64,000 nucleotides of DNA from Gilvimarinus algae (lineage in GTDB: Bacteria > Pseudomonadota > Gammaproteobacteria > Pseudomonadales > Cellvibrionaceae): positions 124,001-188,000 of the forward strand of contig NZ_JAULRT010000032.1 of assembly GCF_030518215.1 (NCBI RefSeq). The letters are read 5' to 3'. Below the pieces are notes generated by a model. That model searched no databases. It saw only the letters and a program-made list of their open reading frames with translations, and was not told the DNA's origin. This document shows, one piece after another, positions 7,072 to 15,865 of this stretch (position 1 is its first letter; the number at the start of each line of letters is the position of its first letter). Both the position numbers and the translations under genes were made by a program.

Positions 7072-9171
7072 TTAAAACAGATACTCCAATTGACCACTGA
7101 GCTGTCTTTCTCCCTGGGGTAAACCTTGCGGGTATTGAGCAGGTGTTGGCACACTGTTGTACTGCTTATCCAATAAGTTGACGGCACTTGCCCTTAAGCT
7201 CAACCCCGCCACGCCCAGCAGGCGCTTTAGCGTAAGCGTGTAGTTCAGTGTGCTGTACGGAGAAAATGTTTCAGCGTGAGGGTTGCGCAGCTGTAACTCC
7301 CAGCCCTCTTGCTCACCCACATAGCGGTATTGAAGGGTGTGATCCATGCTGTTGTTCACGTGCCAGGTCAGCCCTGCATTCACCAGCCACTGGATGCTGC
7401 CCAAAAGGCGGTCGTCTTGATCGAAGGAGTCTTCTGCATCAACGAAAGAGACATTGGCGTCCCAGTCTAGAGTTCTGCCAATACTTTGCCGCCACTCGAG
7501 TTCAAGTCCCTGGGCGGTAATGTCGCCACGGTTACGCCAAAAAGGTGCACGCCCGGGCTGAAGGTGAAACTCAATCAAATCCTTCACTTCAATATAAAAG
7601 GCGGTGGCGCCCAGCTTTAGGCCAGCATTTCGGTAAATGTAGGCGAACTCTGTGGATTTTAGGAACTCTTCGGTTAAAGAGGCAGCCTGCAGTTGCCCAG
7701 GGTAGGAGTTTGGGCCAGGGTAGCTTTCAGCAAGTGTCGGCGGGCGGAAGGACTCGGCATACTGCGTTTTCAAAATATGACGGTCTGAGGCTTGCCATAC
7801 AGCGGCAATCCGGGGCGACAGGTGCTCACCCCAATCGTCATAGTCATCGAGGCGCAGGCCCAAGGTGACTGCCAGATTATCCGTCGCCTGCCACTGATCC
7901 TGCAACGTTAGGCTTAAATGTTCACGCTCTGCGCCCGGCAAAACGATGAACGCGTTTTCCGGACGTTCTATCACCGGGCCCTGATCACTTTGTTGAGTCC
8001 GAAACGCTGACTCGACGGCGCTCTTGCTGTAGCCGAGCTCCAGGTACAAGTCATGATCGCTAGTCGCTTTCCAGTGGGTGCTGGCCTCCACGGTGAATTC
8101 TGAGTCCTTGGAGCCGTCACGGCGATAATTATTGCTGGCAATGACTTGGTTGCCGGGGCCCGGCCCCCGGATGCCCGCGGGGATAGGGAGATAGGCTGCC
8201 TCGTTGAGCTCAGAAATCTGGTAGCTGGCCTTGAGGCGCGCATTCAGTGTGCTGCTTAAGCCCCAGTCTTGTTGCACTTGCAGTTTATGGACTGTCTCCT
8301 GCCGCGGCTCCAGCTCGTAGGGCATTGCGGCGTTGCGGCCATACCAAGGGCCGCGCTCCAGGTCGGCGTAGTACCAGTCAACACTCAAGCCGCCAGCTTT
8401 CAGACCCGCAAACAATGTGGCACCTTGTTGATGATCATAAATCGGCTGGGGTGAAAAGCCGTTACCGCTGTTGGCGAAATTATCCGGGTTGGTTTGCATA
8501 CCGCTTTGATCGTTTTGCCAGTAGGCAGTGTTGGCCGTCAGTAAAACGCCGTTGTCCAACTGCTGATGAAAGTTTCCCGCTAGCGTGTATTGGTTGTGAC
8601 TTCCGGCCCTAGTGGCGACAGTGTTGTCCTTTCGGGTAATCACATTCACTGCGCCGGAGAAAGCGTATTCGCCGTACAGTGGTGATCCTGGGCCACGAAT
8701 AACCTCAATGCGGTCGATTTGTTCCAGGGGCAGGCGAAGGAGCCAGTCGGCTGAACCGTCGGTCGGGCGGTTGAAGGCCGTACCGTTGATCATCAGTTTT
8801 AGGTTGCTGGCGTTGAGTGTTGCGCCTATTCCACGGACGATGGTTTTGCTGTCTCCAGTGTTGCCAAGTGTTGAGTGAAAGCCGGCAACCTGGTTAAGCG
8901 CCTCGCGCACAGTGAGGTGCCCGGCGTTGATCAGATCTTCCGCGTGCAGAACGCTGACCATACCCGGGACATAGTCGGAGTTGAGCTTGGTCTGGGTGGC
9001 CACATCGGTCTCCTCCTCCAGCATGGATAGCAGGGCTTGCAGTTCGTCCTGCTCGGCGCTGCCCTGAGGGGCCATGGCGTCGCCAGCGGCGAGTACCGAA
9101 TGCGCTATCAAACTACTGACTGCAAAAGGGATGATGGCGGCAAGGGCAGAGGGGCGTTGGAAAACTCTCAT
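7072..9171 (-). CDS. TonB-dependent outer-membrane receptor
   Basis: 699 residues. After a signal peptide (1-28) there is an acidic N-terminal stretch, a plug domain (about 60-180, with VREALNQVAGFH and RIEVIRGPGSPLYG) and a 22-strand-type beta-barrel ending in the aromatic residue Phe (LEYLF), as expected for BAM-dependent insertion. It imports a ligand such as an iron chelate, cobalamin or an oligosaccharide. The ligand cannot be read from sequence. It is the first gene of a cluster with a YfiR-like protein (27-bp gap) and a histidine kinase, which suggests a sensing role as well as transport. Confidence 0.92.
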   Translation of the reverse strand: MRVFQRPSALAAIIPFAVSSLIAHSVLAAGDAMAPQGSAEQDELQALLSMLEEETDVATQTKLNSDYVPGMVSVLHAEDLINAGHLTVREALNQVAGFHSTLGNTGDSKTIVRGIGATLNASNLKLMINGTAFNRPTDGSADWLLRLPLEQIDRIEVIRGPGSPLYGEYAFSGAVNVITRKDNTVATRAGSHNQYTLAGNFHQQLDNGVLLTANTAYWQNDQSGMQTNPDNFANSGNGFSPQPIYDHQQGATLFAGLKAGGLSVDWYYADLERGPWYGRNAAMPYELEPRQETVHKLQVQQDWGLSSTLNARLKASYQISELNEAAYLPIPAGIRGPGPGNQVIASNNYRRDGSKDSEFTVEASTHWKATSDHDLYLELGYSKSAVESAFRTQQSDQGPVIERPENAFIVLPGAEREHLSLTLQDQWQATDNLAVTLGLRLDDYDDWGEHLSPRIAAVWQASDRHILKTQYAESFRPPTLAESYPGPNSYPGQLQAASLTEEFLKSTEFAYIYRNAGLKLGATAFYIEVKDLIEFHLQPGRAPFWRNRGDITAQGLELEWRQSIGRTLDWDANVSFVDAEDSFDQDDRLLGSIQWLVNAGLTWHVNNSMDHTLQYRYVGEQEGWELQLRNPHAETFSPYSTLNYTLTLKRLLGVAGLSLRASAVNLLDKQYNSVPTPAQYPQGLPQGERQLSGQLEYLF

Positions 9172-9335
9172 GATGTGGACTCATTCTTTAGCTTGATCTG
9201 GGGTTGCACGTCCGGTGTGCTTGGTTCAGGCGCAAGAATAACGGCATTCGTGACGACGTGCACGTCTGCCTACGGGTTGCTGGGCTATCTAGAGCCGTTG
9301 TCCATCCCGCCATGTCGATTACTCAGGTCGGTGTT

Positions 9336-10310
9336 TTACTGCGCAACAACCCGATTGCGGCCAGAGCGCTTGGCGGCGTAGAGGTTGCGATCGGCCTGGT
9401 CGATAAGATCAGTGGGAACACGCTTTGGCGATGGGTAAAGGCTGGCCGCTCCGAGGCTTATGGTCAGCCGGTCGCCACTGGGCGAGCTTGGGTGCAGCAT
9501 GGTGAGCGCATTGATGCGAAGGCGCATCTGTTCGGCCATCAAGGTCGCATTGGCCAAATTGGTCTCTGGCAGCAGGACAACAAACTCCTCTCCCCCCACG
9601 CGGGCCAGAATATCGCCTGGGCGGTGCACAGCGGCTTTTAAGGTGGTGGCGACTTTCTTCAGACACTGGTCGCCGGCACAATGGCCGAGCGAATCGTTGT
9701 ACTCTTTAAAGTGGTCAATATCGATCATAACGACTGCCAGCTCACTCTTGTTGCGCTCGGCACGTCGCCACTCCTGATCCAGCATTTGATCGAAAAAACG
9801 GCGGTTGGCGATGTGCGTGAGCGCGTCGGTGCAGGCCAATTCTGCCAGTTGATCTCCTTTGCGTTTAAGCGCTAGATGATTACGTACCCTGGCTTTGAGT
9901 ATGGGCATGGAAAAGGGCTTGGATATGTAGTCGACCGCGCCCAATCCCAGGCCGTGTTCAATGTCTTGCTCACTGTGCTTGGCGGTCAAAAACACCACCG
10001 GAATATCAGTGAGCATCGGGTCTTCGCGCATGAGAGCGCATAGAGTGTAGCCGTCCATGTCGGGCATCATTACATCGAGAAGCACCAAATCGGGTTTAGT
10101 TGTAAGGGCCAGATGCAGCCCCTCCTGACCTGAGGTCGCCACCATCAGTTCGATGTTTTCGGAAGACAAATGGGCAACCAGTACATCCAGGTTGGCGGGC
10201 GTGTCATCCACTAGTAAAACGCGCGGAGTGTATTCTTGAGTGATGCATGAAGCTAGCATAAATTGTCCCAGCGGATCGTTAGTGGATGGCATTAAGCCGT
10301 TAATGCGCAT
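9336..10310 (-). CDS. Response regulator with GGDEF diguanylate cyclase domain (PleD/WspR-like)
   Basis: 324 residues. The receiver domain (about 29-145) has phospho-acceptor Asp79 (LLDVMMPDMDG) and the conserved Lys131 (ISKPF). The GGDEF domain (about 155-324) has an intact active site GGEEF (239-243) and an inhibitory RxxD site (230-233) five residues before it. It should make c-di-GMP when phosphorylated, with product feedback. The partner kinase is probably the one at 4848-6464. The first ATG has a poor ribosome site. An internal ATG at codon 18 (GGGA upstream) is a possible real start, and the receiver fold begins after it. Confidence 0.92.
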   Translation of the reverse strand: MRINGLMPSTNDPLGQFMLASCITQEYTPRVLLVDDTPANLDVLVAHLSSENIELMVATSGQEGLHLALTTKPDLVLLDVMMPDMDGYTLCALMREDPMLTDIPVVFLTAKHSEQDIEHGLGLGAVDYISKPFSMPILKARVRNHLALKRKGDQLAELACTDALTHIANRRFFDQMLDQEWRRAERNKSELAVVMIDIDHFKEYNDSLGHCAGDQCLKKVATTLKAAVHRPGDILARVGGEEFVVLLPETNLANATLMAEQMRLRINALTMLHPSSPSGDRLTISLGAASLYPSPKRVPTDLIDQADRNLYAAKRSGRNRVVAQ

Positions 10311-10402
10311 AGAGCAAGATGTTGGCCATGTAAAAAATTCGTATTGATATCAATTGCTTGTGTTCTTTGTGCGTAGAGATTTAGGCGGCCCTGCCTATAG
10401 GC

Positions 10403-10443
10403 GCTTATAAATCGCTTATACTTCTGTCTGATGCTCTTATAGG
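10403..10443. promoter_or_regulatory. Direct GCTTATA boxes upstream of the NtrC-like regulator
   Basis: GCTTATAA at 10403-10410 and GCTTATAC at 10414-10421 are spaced 11 bp, one DNA turn. A related GCTCTTATAG lies near 10433. The second box overlaps a possible TATACT -10 element. A perfect palindrome TGCTTATAAGCA occurs at 12126-12137, just after this regulator and upstream of the next gene. They may be binding sites for the regulator encoded at 10477. This is inference. Confidence 0.35.
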
Positions 10444-10476
10444 CCGACACGGTTAAACGACGGGACCCTCCATACT

Positions 10477-12105
10477 ATGACTGGCACTGCGACTCGCTTA
10501 CTTGTTGTCGATGACAAGCCCGAAAACCTTGATATTCTCGTGCATTACCTGGCCAATAGTGGCTTTGAGTTAGCCGTGGCGACCGATGGCGAGCAGGCGC
10601 TCGAGATCGCCCGGAGCCGACCTCCGGAGTTGGTGTTACTCGACGTGATGATGCCCGGTTTAAACGGGTTTGAGGTTTGCCGCGAACTAAAGAAGCACCC
10701 AGGCACGGCAGCGGTACCGGTTATTTTTATGAGTGCGCTGGGCGATACCGAAAGTAAGGTGACAGGTTTTCAGGCCGGCGCTGTCGATTACATCACCAAG
10801 CCGTTGCAGCGTGAAGAAGTGCTTGTGCGGATCAACACCCACCTTACGATTACCCGTCAAAGTCGTGAGTTACAGGAAAAGAACCGCGATCTGGCAAGTC
10901 TCAATAGTCAGTTACAAGAGCAGATTGACCGGCGTATTGAAGTGGAAGACAAACTGCAACAAGCGGATCAAAAGTTATCAGCTCTGTCGGTTCGGGAGGC
11001 CAAGCAGTGGGGAATTGACGCCTTTGTGGGGCAAAGCCGCAAAGTCTGTGAGCTATTGGATGATGTGCGCAGTCTCCAGCAGGCTCTGCGCACCAATGTG
11101 CTGGTGTTGGGTGAAAGTGGCACTGGTAAAGAGTTGGTATCCAGGGCGATCCATTTCGGCAGCGATAGACGCGACAAGCCTTTCGTTGCTGTGAACTGCT
11201 CGGCTGTGCCCGCAGAGCTTGCCGACGCCGAATTTTTTGGTCACGTTAAGGGCGCCTTTACCGGAGCCAGCAGCGACCGCCCGGGATTTTTTGCCAGCGC
11301 TGACGGTGGCACCTTGTTTCTCGACGAAATAGGCGATATGCCATTGACCCTGCAGGCCAAGCTGCTCAGAGTCTTGGAAGATGGTTTGGTGATGCCCGTT
11401 GGTGGACGTAAAGCTCGTAAGGTGGATGTGCGTGTCGTCGCTGCAACCAATGTCAATTTGCAGGAGAAGGTCGCGCTAAAAACGTTCAGGCAAGACCTGT
11501 ACTTCCGCCTGGCGGGGTTCGTGCTCACTCTGCCAGCACTGCGTGAGCGAGCAGCGGATATTCCCTTGCTGGTAGGTTACTTTGCCGAACAGCTGGCGGG
11601 GCAAATGGGCCGGGAAACCCCCGCGGTCAGTCCCGAGTCTATGGCCAGGTTGCGCCGCTATCATTACCCCGGCAATGTTCGAGAGCTTCGAAATCTGATG
11701 GAGTATGCCCTGATTGCCAGCCGCGGAGCCGCGATCCAACCCCAACATCTGCATTTTATTGAGCCTTTTCTCACAGTTTCTGGTGATGGCTACGATGAGC
11801 AGGCAGGCGGCTCGAGCCCCGGAGAGGTTGTGGCCTACGGGGCTTTTAACGGTCTTAACCGGAATCAAATGCGGTCATCCGCTGGATTGGCCGACAGCGA
11901 TGAGGCAAGCGTTATTGGTGCAGGTACCGATGAAGAGCGGGTGTTAAAACTCGCCGGACAAGAGCAACGGGTCGACAATACCTCTGTGCAGCAATGGCTG
12001 GGCGTCGATCATGCCAGAGCATCCTACTTATTAAAAAAGTTGCATAAAGAGGGGCTCTTGGCCAAATGCGGGGAAAGGCGGTGGACGTATTACGTTCTCC
12101 AATAA
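10477..12105 (+). CDS. NtrC-type sigma-54 activating response regulator with winged-helix-like C-terminus
   Basis: 542 residues. The receiver domain (1-125) has phospho-acceptor Asp56, Lys108 and the VMMPGLNG loop. A coiled coil follows at about 128-168. The AAA+ domain (about 183-420) has Walker A GESGTGKE (212-219), the sigma-54 contact motif GAFTGA (259-264), Walker B FLDEIG (281-286) and the R-finger region. After a ~60-residue low-complexity spacer, the C-terminal ~60 residues look like a winged helix ([24 protein letters not shown]) rather than the Fis-type HTH normal for this family. It should open sigma-54 promoters when phosphorylated. The likely kinase is that at 4848-6464. It is divergent from the GGDEF regulator with a 166-bp gap. 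Confidence 0.9.
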   Translation: MTGTATRLLVVDDKPENLDILVHYLANSGFELAVATDGEQALEIARSRPPELVLLDVMMPGLNGFEVCRELKKHPGTAAVPVIFMSALGDTESKVTGFQAGAVDYITKPLQREEVLVRINTHLTITRQSRELQEKNRDLASLNSQLQEQIDRRIEVEDKLQQADQKLSALSVREAKQWGIDAFVGQSRKVCELLDDVRSLQQALRTNVLVLGESGTGKELVSRAIHFGSDRRDKPFVAVNCSAVPAELADAEFFGHVKGAFTGASSDRPGFFASADGGTLFLDEIGDMPLTLQAKLLRVLEDGLVMPVGGRKARKVDVRVVAATNVNLQEKVALKTFRQDLYFRLAGFVLTLPALRERAADIPLLVGYFAEQLAGQMGRETPAVSPESMARLRRYHYPGNVRELRNLMEYALIASRGAAIQPQHLHFIEPFLTVSGDGYDEQAGGSSPGEVVAYGAFNGLNRNQMRSSAGLADSDEASVIGAGTDEERVLKLAGQEQRVDNTSVQQWLGVDHARASYLLKKLHKEGLLAKCGERRWTYYVLQ

Positions 12106-12125
12106 GCAGTAGGCTTCCGTTGGAG

Positions 12126-12137
12126 TGCTTATAAGCA
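12126..12137. promoter_or_regulatory. Perfect palindrome TGCTTATAAGCA
   Basis: A 12-bp perfect palindrome 168 bp upstream of the YHYH lipoprotein start. It shares GCTTATA with the boxes before the preceding regulator gene and could be an operator. Confidence 0.35.
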
Positions 12138-12304
12138 AAGCTATGAGTGATGGCTTGTGAAAACGGTTGATTCGAAGCGGTGGCACAATGTAGAGGTTTG
12201 ATTGTTATAAAAAAATTCTGAGTGGTGTGTAAATTGCTCAAGCCGGTTTGAATTCACCGGAACATAGGCAGGCAATTTATGATAACAGGGCTCAGGAGTT
12301 AGAA

Positions 12305-13849
12305 ATGACAAGTACTCGTCTTTTTTCACGAGTTAACCGCAAGCGTGAAGAGAGGCTTGTGCAGCCCGTATCGTGCCGCTGCAGCGCGTTGATAGCGGCC
12401 GCAGTAATTCTGGCGCTCATGAGCGCGTGCGGGGGCGGCTCGGACACTGTTAAAGGTGCGTTAGCAGAAGTGGTAGGCAGTGTCCCGATGAACTCCGCCT
12501 CCTCTGGTTCGTCCGGTATTGAGCTTGGCAATACCAGCAGCGCTTCGAGTTCAAGCGTGGCCAGCAGTGAAACGGTTTCCGGCAGTTCTTCAAGCTCTGA
12601 CTCTGAAGGCTCAGTGCCAGTTGCTGATGCGGGAGCTGAGCAATTTGTGGCGACGGGCACCGAGGTGATACTGGACGCAAGTGCCAGCTTCGATGCCGAC
12701 GGCGATGCCCTTTCCTATCAGTGGCAGCTGACCCAAGTCCCCGAAGGCAGCGAAGCAGTGTTGGTATATGCTACCTCCTCGATGCCCAGTTTTATTGCTG
12801 ATCTTCCCGGCACCTTTGCCGCCTCTTTAGTTGTGAGCGACGGTCAGAGCGAGAGCGCCGCTGCCTCAGTAACGATCTTTTCAGCCCATGAGAATCTCGA
12901 TATTACCGGTATTGAGCTCACTGGCCGTGCAGGCTCCTGCCGCAACTACGTCGGCAGCTATTTTTCCAATGTGGAAGATATACAGCGCGCCGTTAATTTT
13001 GAAGGGGACTTTATTCTGACCTCAGATGGCTCTTGGTGTACCTTTTCAGCCAATGAAATACCCAATCACAATTTTAACGATGCGGGGGCAAAGTTTGCCA
13101 CAGCTGTCTCCGAACAAAATGGCAGTTACACCATTACCGCATTGCCTGAGCCGGCGGCTAGCGTCACCTCCCTCAGTATTGGTCTGAAAAATATTGTTTT
13201 TCTCAATGGTGTAACCGCCGATTTACTGTCTGCTGCCTGCTACGACGTCGGCGGCGAGCCCCTTGGCGAAGAAAAAATTGGGTGCGGACAAGACAGTATT
13301 GACAACCCTTGGCGCTACGATCCTATGTCTGCGCTGAATGATTTTGGAACGGACAGCCATAATGCGCACCCGCAACCTGACGGTACTTACCACTACCATG
13401 GTAGCCCACGTGCTTTGTTTGATCTTGACTGTGAAATCAACGGTACCGTATCGCCTGTCGTTGGCTTTGCTGCGGATGGATTTCCCGTGTATGGCCCGTG
13501 TATCGAGGATACCGGTGCTATTCGCGCGGTCACTTCCAGTTACGCACTGAAACGCGGTGAGCGTATAGATGCTGCAGGTTACACCACGCCAGTTGGCGGC
13601 GTCGGTAATGTTTCGAGCAGCAGTTACGACGGCCAGTTTATCGGTGATTATGAATACCAGGAAGGTTTCGGTGATCTCGATGAATGCAATGGTATGACGC
13701 TGAATGGCCAATACGGTTACTACATTACGAACGCCTACCCCTGGCTAATCGGTTGTTTTAAGGGCGAGCCCGACGCCAGCTTCCGGCCAACCGCTGGTGC
13801 CTTGCAGAACCTACTGCATAAACATGATGGTCGCTGGCATGGCCATTAG
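12305..13849 (+). CDS. PKD/YHYH-domain lipoprotein
   Basis: 514 residues from the ATG at 12305, chosen because AGGAG lies about 7 bases upstream; an earlier in-frame start at 12248 lacks one. A long basic N-region and hydrophobic stretch end in lipobox LMSAC (Cys42), so it is a lipoprotein. Serine-rich linkers (about 60-100) precede a PKD-like beta-sandwich (about 105-195, VADAGAEQFVATG and DASASFDADGDALSYQW). The C-terminal half is a YHYH domain, with the motif GTYHYHG after a HNAHPQ stretch and GFAADGFPVYGP. YHYH proteins are secreted or surface proteins of unknown function. The His-rich motif may bind metal. The serine linkers resemble those of the local CAZymes, but no catalytic domain is recognised. 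Confidence 0.85.
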   Translation: MTSTRLFSRVNRKREERLVQPVSCRCSALIAAAVILALMSACGGGSDTVKGALAEVVGSVPMNSASSGSSGIELGNTSSASSSSVASSETVSGSSSSSDSEGSVPVADAGAEQFVATGTEVILDASASFDADGDALSYQWQLTQVPEGSEAVLVYATSSMPSFIADLPGTFAASLVVSDGQSESAAASVTIFSAHENLDITGIELTGRAGSCRNYVGSYFSNVEDIQRAVNFEGDFILTSDGSWCTFSANEIPNHNFNDAGAKFATAVSEQNGSYTITALPEPAASVTSLSIGLKNIVFLNGVTADLLSAACYDVGGEPLGEEKIGCGQDSIDNPWRYDPMSALNDFGTDSHNAHPQPDGTYHYHGSPRALFDLDCEINGTVSPVVGFAADGFPVYGPCIEDTGAIRAVTSSYALKRGERIDAAGYTTPVGGVGNVSSSSYDGQFIGDYEYQEGFGDLDECNGMTLNGQYGYYITNAYPWLIGCFKGEPDASFRPTAGALQNLLHKHDGRWHGH

Positions 13850-13909
13850 CGCTTGGGTGGCGTAATGGTATTGGTCCCTCTAAAACTTAGTTATTTTTAG
13901 GAGAAAACG

Positions 13910-14167
13910 ATGAAAAAGGTGATTCAGTGTGACCCGGATTTTGAGGTGTTTGTTTCGCAGTGCGGCCGCTTAATGAACGGACTGCCTGACAGCACTGCAG
14001 AGTTGAAAAAGCTGAATTTGCACGCACGCTATAGTGCTGAGGGGCACCTAGTCGCGGTTTGCGTGGATCATCTTGTCCCCCGCCAAAGAGCCCTTCCCCA
14101 TGGACCTGATAGTGGGGGTGAGTCTGCTCTTCCTCCAAGCCTGGACTGTGGCGTGCTTGCGCTCTAA
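13910..14167 (+). CDS. Small hypothetical protein, possibly frameshifted
   Basis: The ATG at 13910 has a strong AGGAG 7 bases upstream, so translation very probably starts here. The 85-residue product has no recognised domain. Its last ~30 residues look compositionally unlike the beginning (Pro/His/Arg/Gly-rich). In the +1 alternative frame from ~14070 the DNA reads LSPAKEPFP then MDLIVGVSLLFLQAWTVACL, a plausible membrane helix ending at TGA 14175-14177. Either the gene has suffered a frameshift near 14070 that detached a C-terminal membrane anchor, or a separate 25-residue membrane peptide begins at 14100. Confidence 0.5.
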   Translation: MKKVIQCDPDFEVFVSQCGRLMNGLPDSTAELKKLNLHARYSAEGHLVAVCVDHLVPRQRALPHGPDSGGESALPPSLDCGVLAL

Positions 14168-14177
14168 GGCGCTATGA

Positions 14178-14547
14178 TTGAAATAAAGAGGCGCTGGCTG
14201 CACTGTACTGTTCAACGATCTGCCACCTGTGCGTAGCTGCGGTTACTGGTGCGCCTAAGCATAGGTGCACAAAGCCTTGGATGATTGTCTTTATCTGGCC
14301 AACGCTTTTATAGCTTTGAGTTAATCGGCGCGCATTAAAACTCATACAGACTCAACCTTATTCTGCCGACATATTATCCTGCAGTTAGTCTCCAGCAAGC
14401 TGGGTGCTGACTGTTTTTTATAAGTGCTCTAACAGGCGCTTTTTACCCTGATATGGTACTCTTTGCAGATTTGCTTGGCTAAGAACGGCTTAGGTCGTTG
14501 TTTTTATTTGGTAAGGCTGGCGCTGACCTGTGATCAAAGGATTAAAG
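14178..14547. other. 370-bp intergenic region
   Basis: No gene recognised. It holds a hairpin (GTGCGCCTA 14249-14257 with TAGGTGCAC 14262-14270, one mismatch, AGCA loop) and two TTTTATAG/TTATAAG-type motifs near 14305 and 14415 that resemble the GCTTATA boxes near the NtrC-like regulator. A short CTAAG/CTTAG stem followed by a T-rich stretch lies at ~14478-14510. The promoter of the following lipoprotein gene must be here. Confidence 0.4.
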
Positions 14548-15213
14548 ATGACCATGTTTGCACAACAAAGATTTTTATGGCTGTCGGGCTTTTTATTGTT
14601 TGCTCTGCTCGGCTGTGAGCGCAGTCAAGAGGATAAGCCGGGGCGAGTGGTAGAGCCCTACTCACCGCCGGACCCTGGCTTTTTGATGAACGCGGAGTTT
14701 ACGCCCGATGGCGCTGGCAAGTTACCTCATTGGGCATTGTCGCAGCACTCGAGCAATACCTCATATGCGCTTTCTTTGGAAGAGCAAGGCGTGGTCATTG
14801 AGCGCACCGGGGTGGAGCCTTGGGGAAAGCTGCGCCAGAACTTCTCACGCGCTGACATTAAGCCCCTGCTGGGGAAAACATTGGCGTTTTCCGCAGAGCT
14901 TAAAGGCAGCTTTACAGATGAGTACGGCGAGCCAATGGAACCACCAGCATTGACGGTGTTGGTGAAAGGCGTGCGCAAGGGCACTCCGGCCATGATGGGC
15001 AGCTCGGTTGTTTTAAGCGAGAAGGCGCAGATGACTGCAGTGCCAGGTGAGCACGACTGGCAGCGTTACTCGGTGACTTTTACCTTGCCAGCGGCCGACT
15101 TGGTGCAGGGGACACAGCTGGAAGTGGCTATTTTGCATACGATGGGCGGCAAGCTCTATGCGCGTGGCCCGGCCCTCACCGAAGTATCGACAGAGGCCTC
15201 TGAAGAGCCCTGA
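14548..15213 (+). CDS. Lipoprotein with predicted beta-sandwich domain (paralogue 1)
   Basis: 221 residues from ATG 14548 (AAAGG 7 bases upstream; a GTG at 14530 is less likely). Signal with lipobox ALLGC (Cys23). The mature part runs PDPGFLMNAEF, then a ~150-residue beta-rich domain with GVEPWGKLRQNF, then MGSSVVLSEKA and LYARGPALTEV. The predicted fold resembles carbohydrate-binding jelly-rolls of the CBM4/9 or discoidin type, but the family is not identified. It is clearly homologous to the protein at 15866-16561; they share PDPG(F/Y)L(M/L)NAEF, GVEPWGK(L/V)RQ and LYxRGPAL. The location next to GH5 and GH16 genes fits a surface glycan-binding role, which is inference. Confidence 0.75.
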   Translation: MTMFAQQRFLWLSGFLLFALLGCERSQEDKPGRVVEPYSPPDPGFLMNAEFTPDGAGKLPHWALSQHSSNTSYALSLEEQGVVIERTGVEPWGKLRQNFSRADIKPLLGKTLAFSAELKGSFTDEYGEPMEPPALTVLVKGVRKGTPAMMGSSVVLSEKAQMTAVPGEHDWQRYSVTFTLPAADLVQGTQLEVAILHTMGGKLYARGPALTEVSTEASEEP

Positions 15214-15238
15214 GTTACGTTGTAGGGCTTACAAACCA

Positions 15239-15703
15239 TTAAATTTCTTGCACCCGGCCTGAGTCAAAGCTCACCAATTTGGCCTGGCTGCACTGAATAT
15301 CCAGCAGCTCGGCGGTAAACTCTTTCGCTGAGTTGCTCTCCGAGCGGTCGTGCATGTGCCGATACAGGTCAACCAGTTGGTCGTGTAGCTCGGCGATGGT
15401 CGCGCTGATGGCGTCGCAGTCCATGTCGCTGAAATCGATGCTGTCCGGCTGAAAGGCTGCAATGGGGTGCCTGTCGGTGTACTCGTAGTACCAAGTGCCC
15501 AACACGCCCTGATGAGCGGCGCCCTGCAGCTTGGCGATGGTGCTCGCCAGCTTTTTCTCCTGTTGCGCTAGGTGCAGTAATAACATCTGCTCGCGCTCGC
15601 TGGGTTGCCGACCCTGGCACTGAAGCAGGTGGTATGCAAGTCGCTCATGAAAAGCGTGGGTGTAACTCAGCACTTCGTCCAGTGTTTTCGGTATCATTGC
15701 CAT
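15239..15703 (-). CDS. Helical protein, possibly ferritin-like, function unknown
   Basis: 154 residues from ATG 15703 (AGAGG about 9 bases upstream); an upstream in-frame start at 15748 would add 15 unlikely residues. The sequence is almost all helix with Glu/His spaced as in four-helix-bundle metal proteins: AFHERLAYHLL, LLLHLAQQEKK, AELHDQLVDLYRHM and KEFTAELLDIQ. That suggests a ferritin- or rubrerythrin-like fold, but no signature motif confirms it. It is cytoplasmic, with no signal. It is encoded opposite to, and lies between, two paralogous lipoprotein genes. Confidence 0.6.
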   Translation of the reverse strand: MAMIPKTLDEVLSYTHAFHERLAYHLLQCQGRQPSEREQMLLLHLAQQEKKLASTIAKLQGAAHQGVLGTWYYEYTDRHPIAAFQPDSIDFSDMDCDAISATIAELHDQLVDLYRHMHDRSESNSAKEFTAELLDIQCSQAKLVSFDSGRVQEI

Positions 15704-15865
15704 AGTGCAGACCTCTGTATTTGCTTCCTGGTTGTCAGGGACACGCAACTTAAGTGCCAGTGGTGGATTGCCCCCTCCGCTCTAATGGCGCATTGGATGA
15801 GGTTTTCGATGAACAGTGGGTGTGTTTTACCGGTCGGTGAGGCCCCGCCCCAGGAGAAAGACTTG

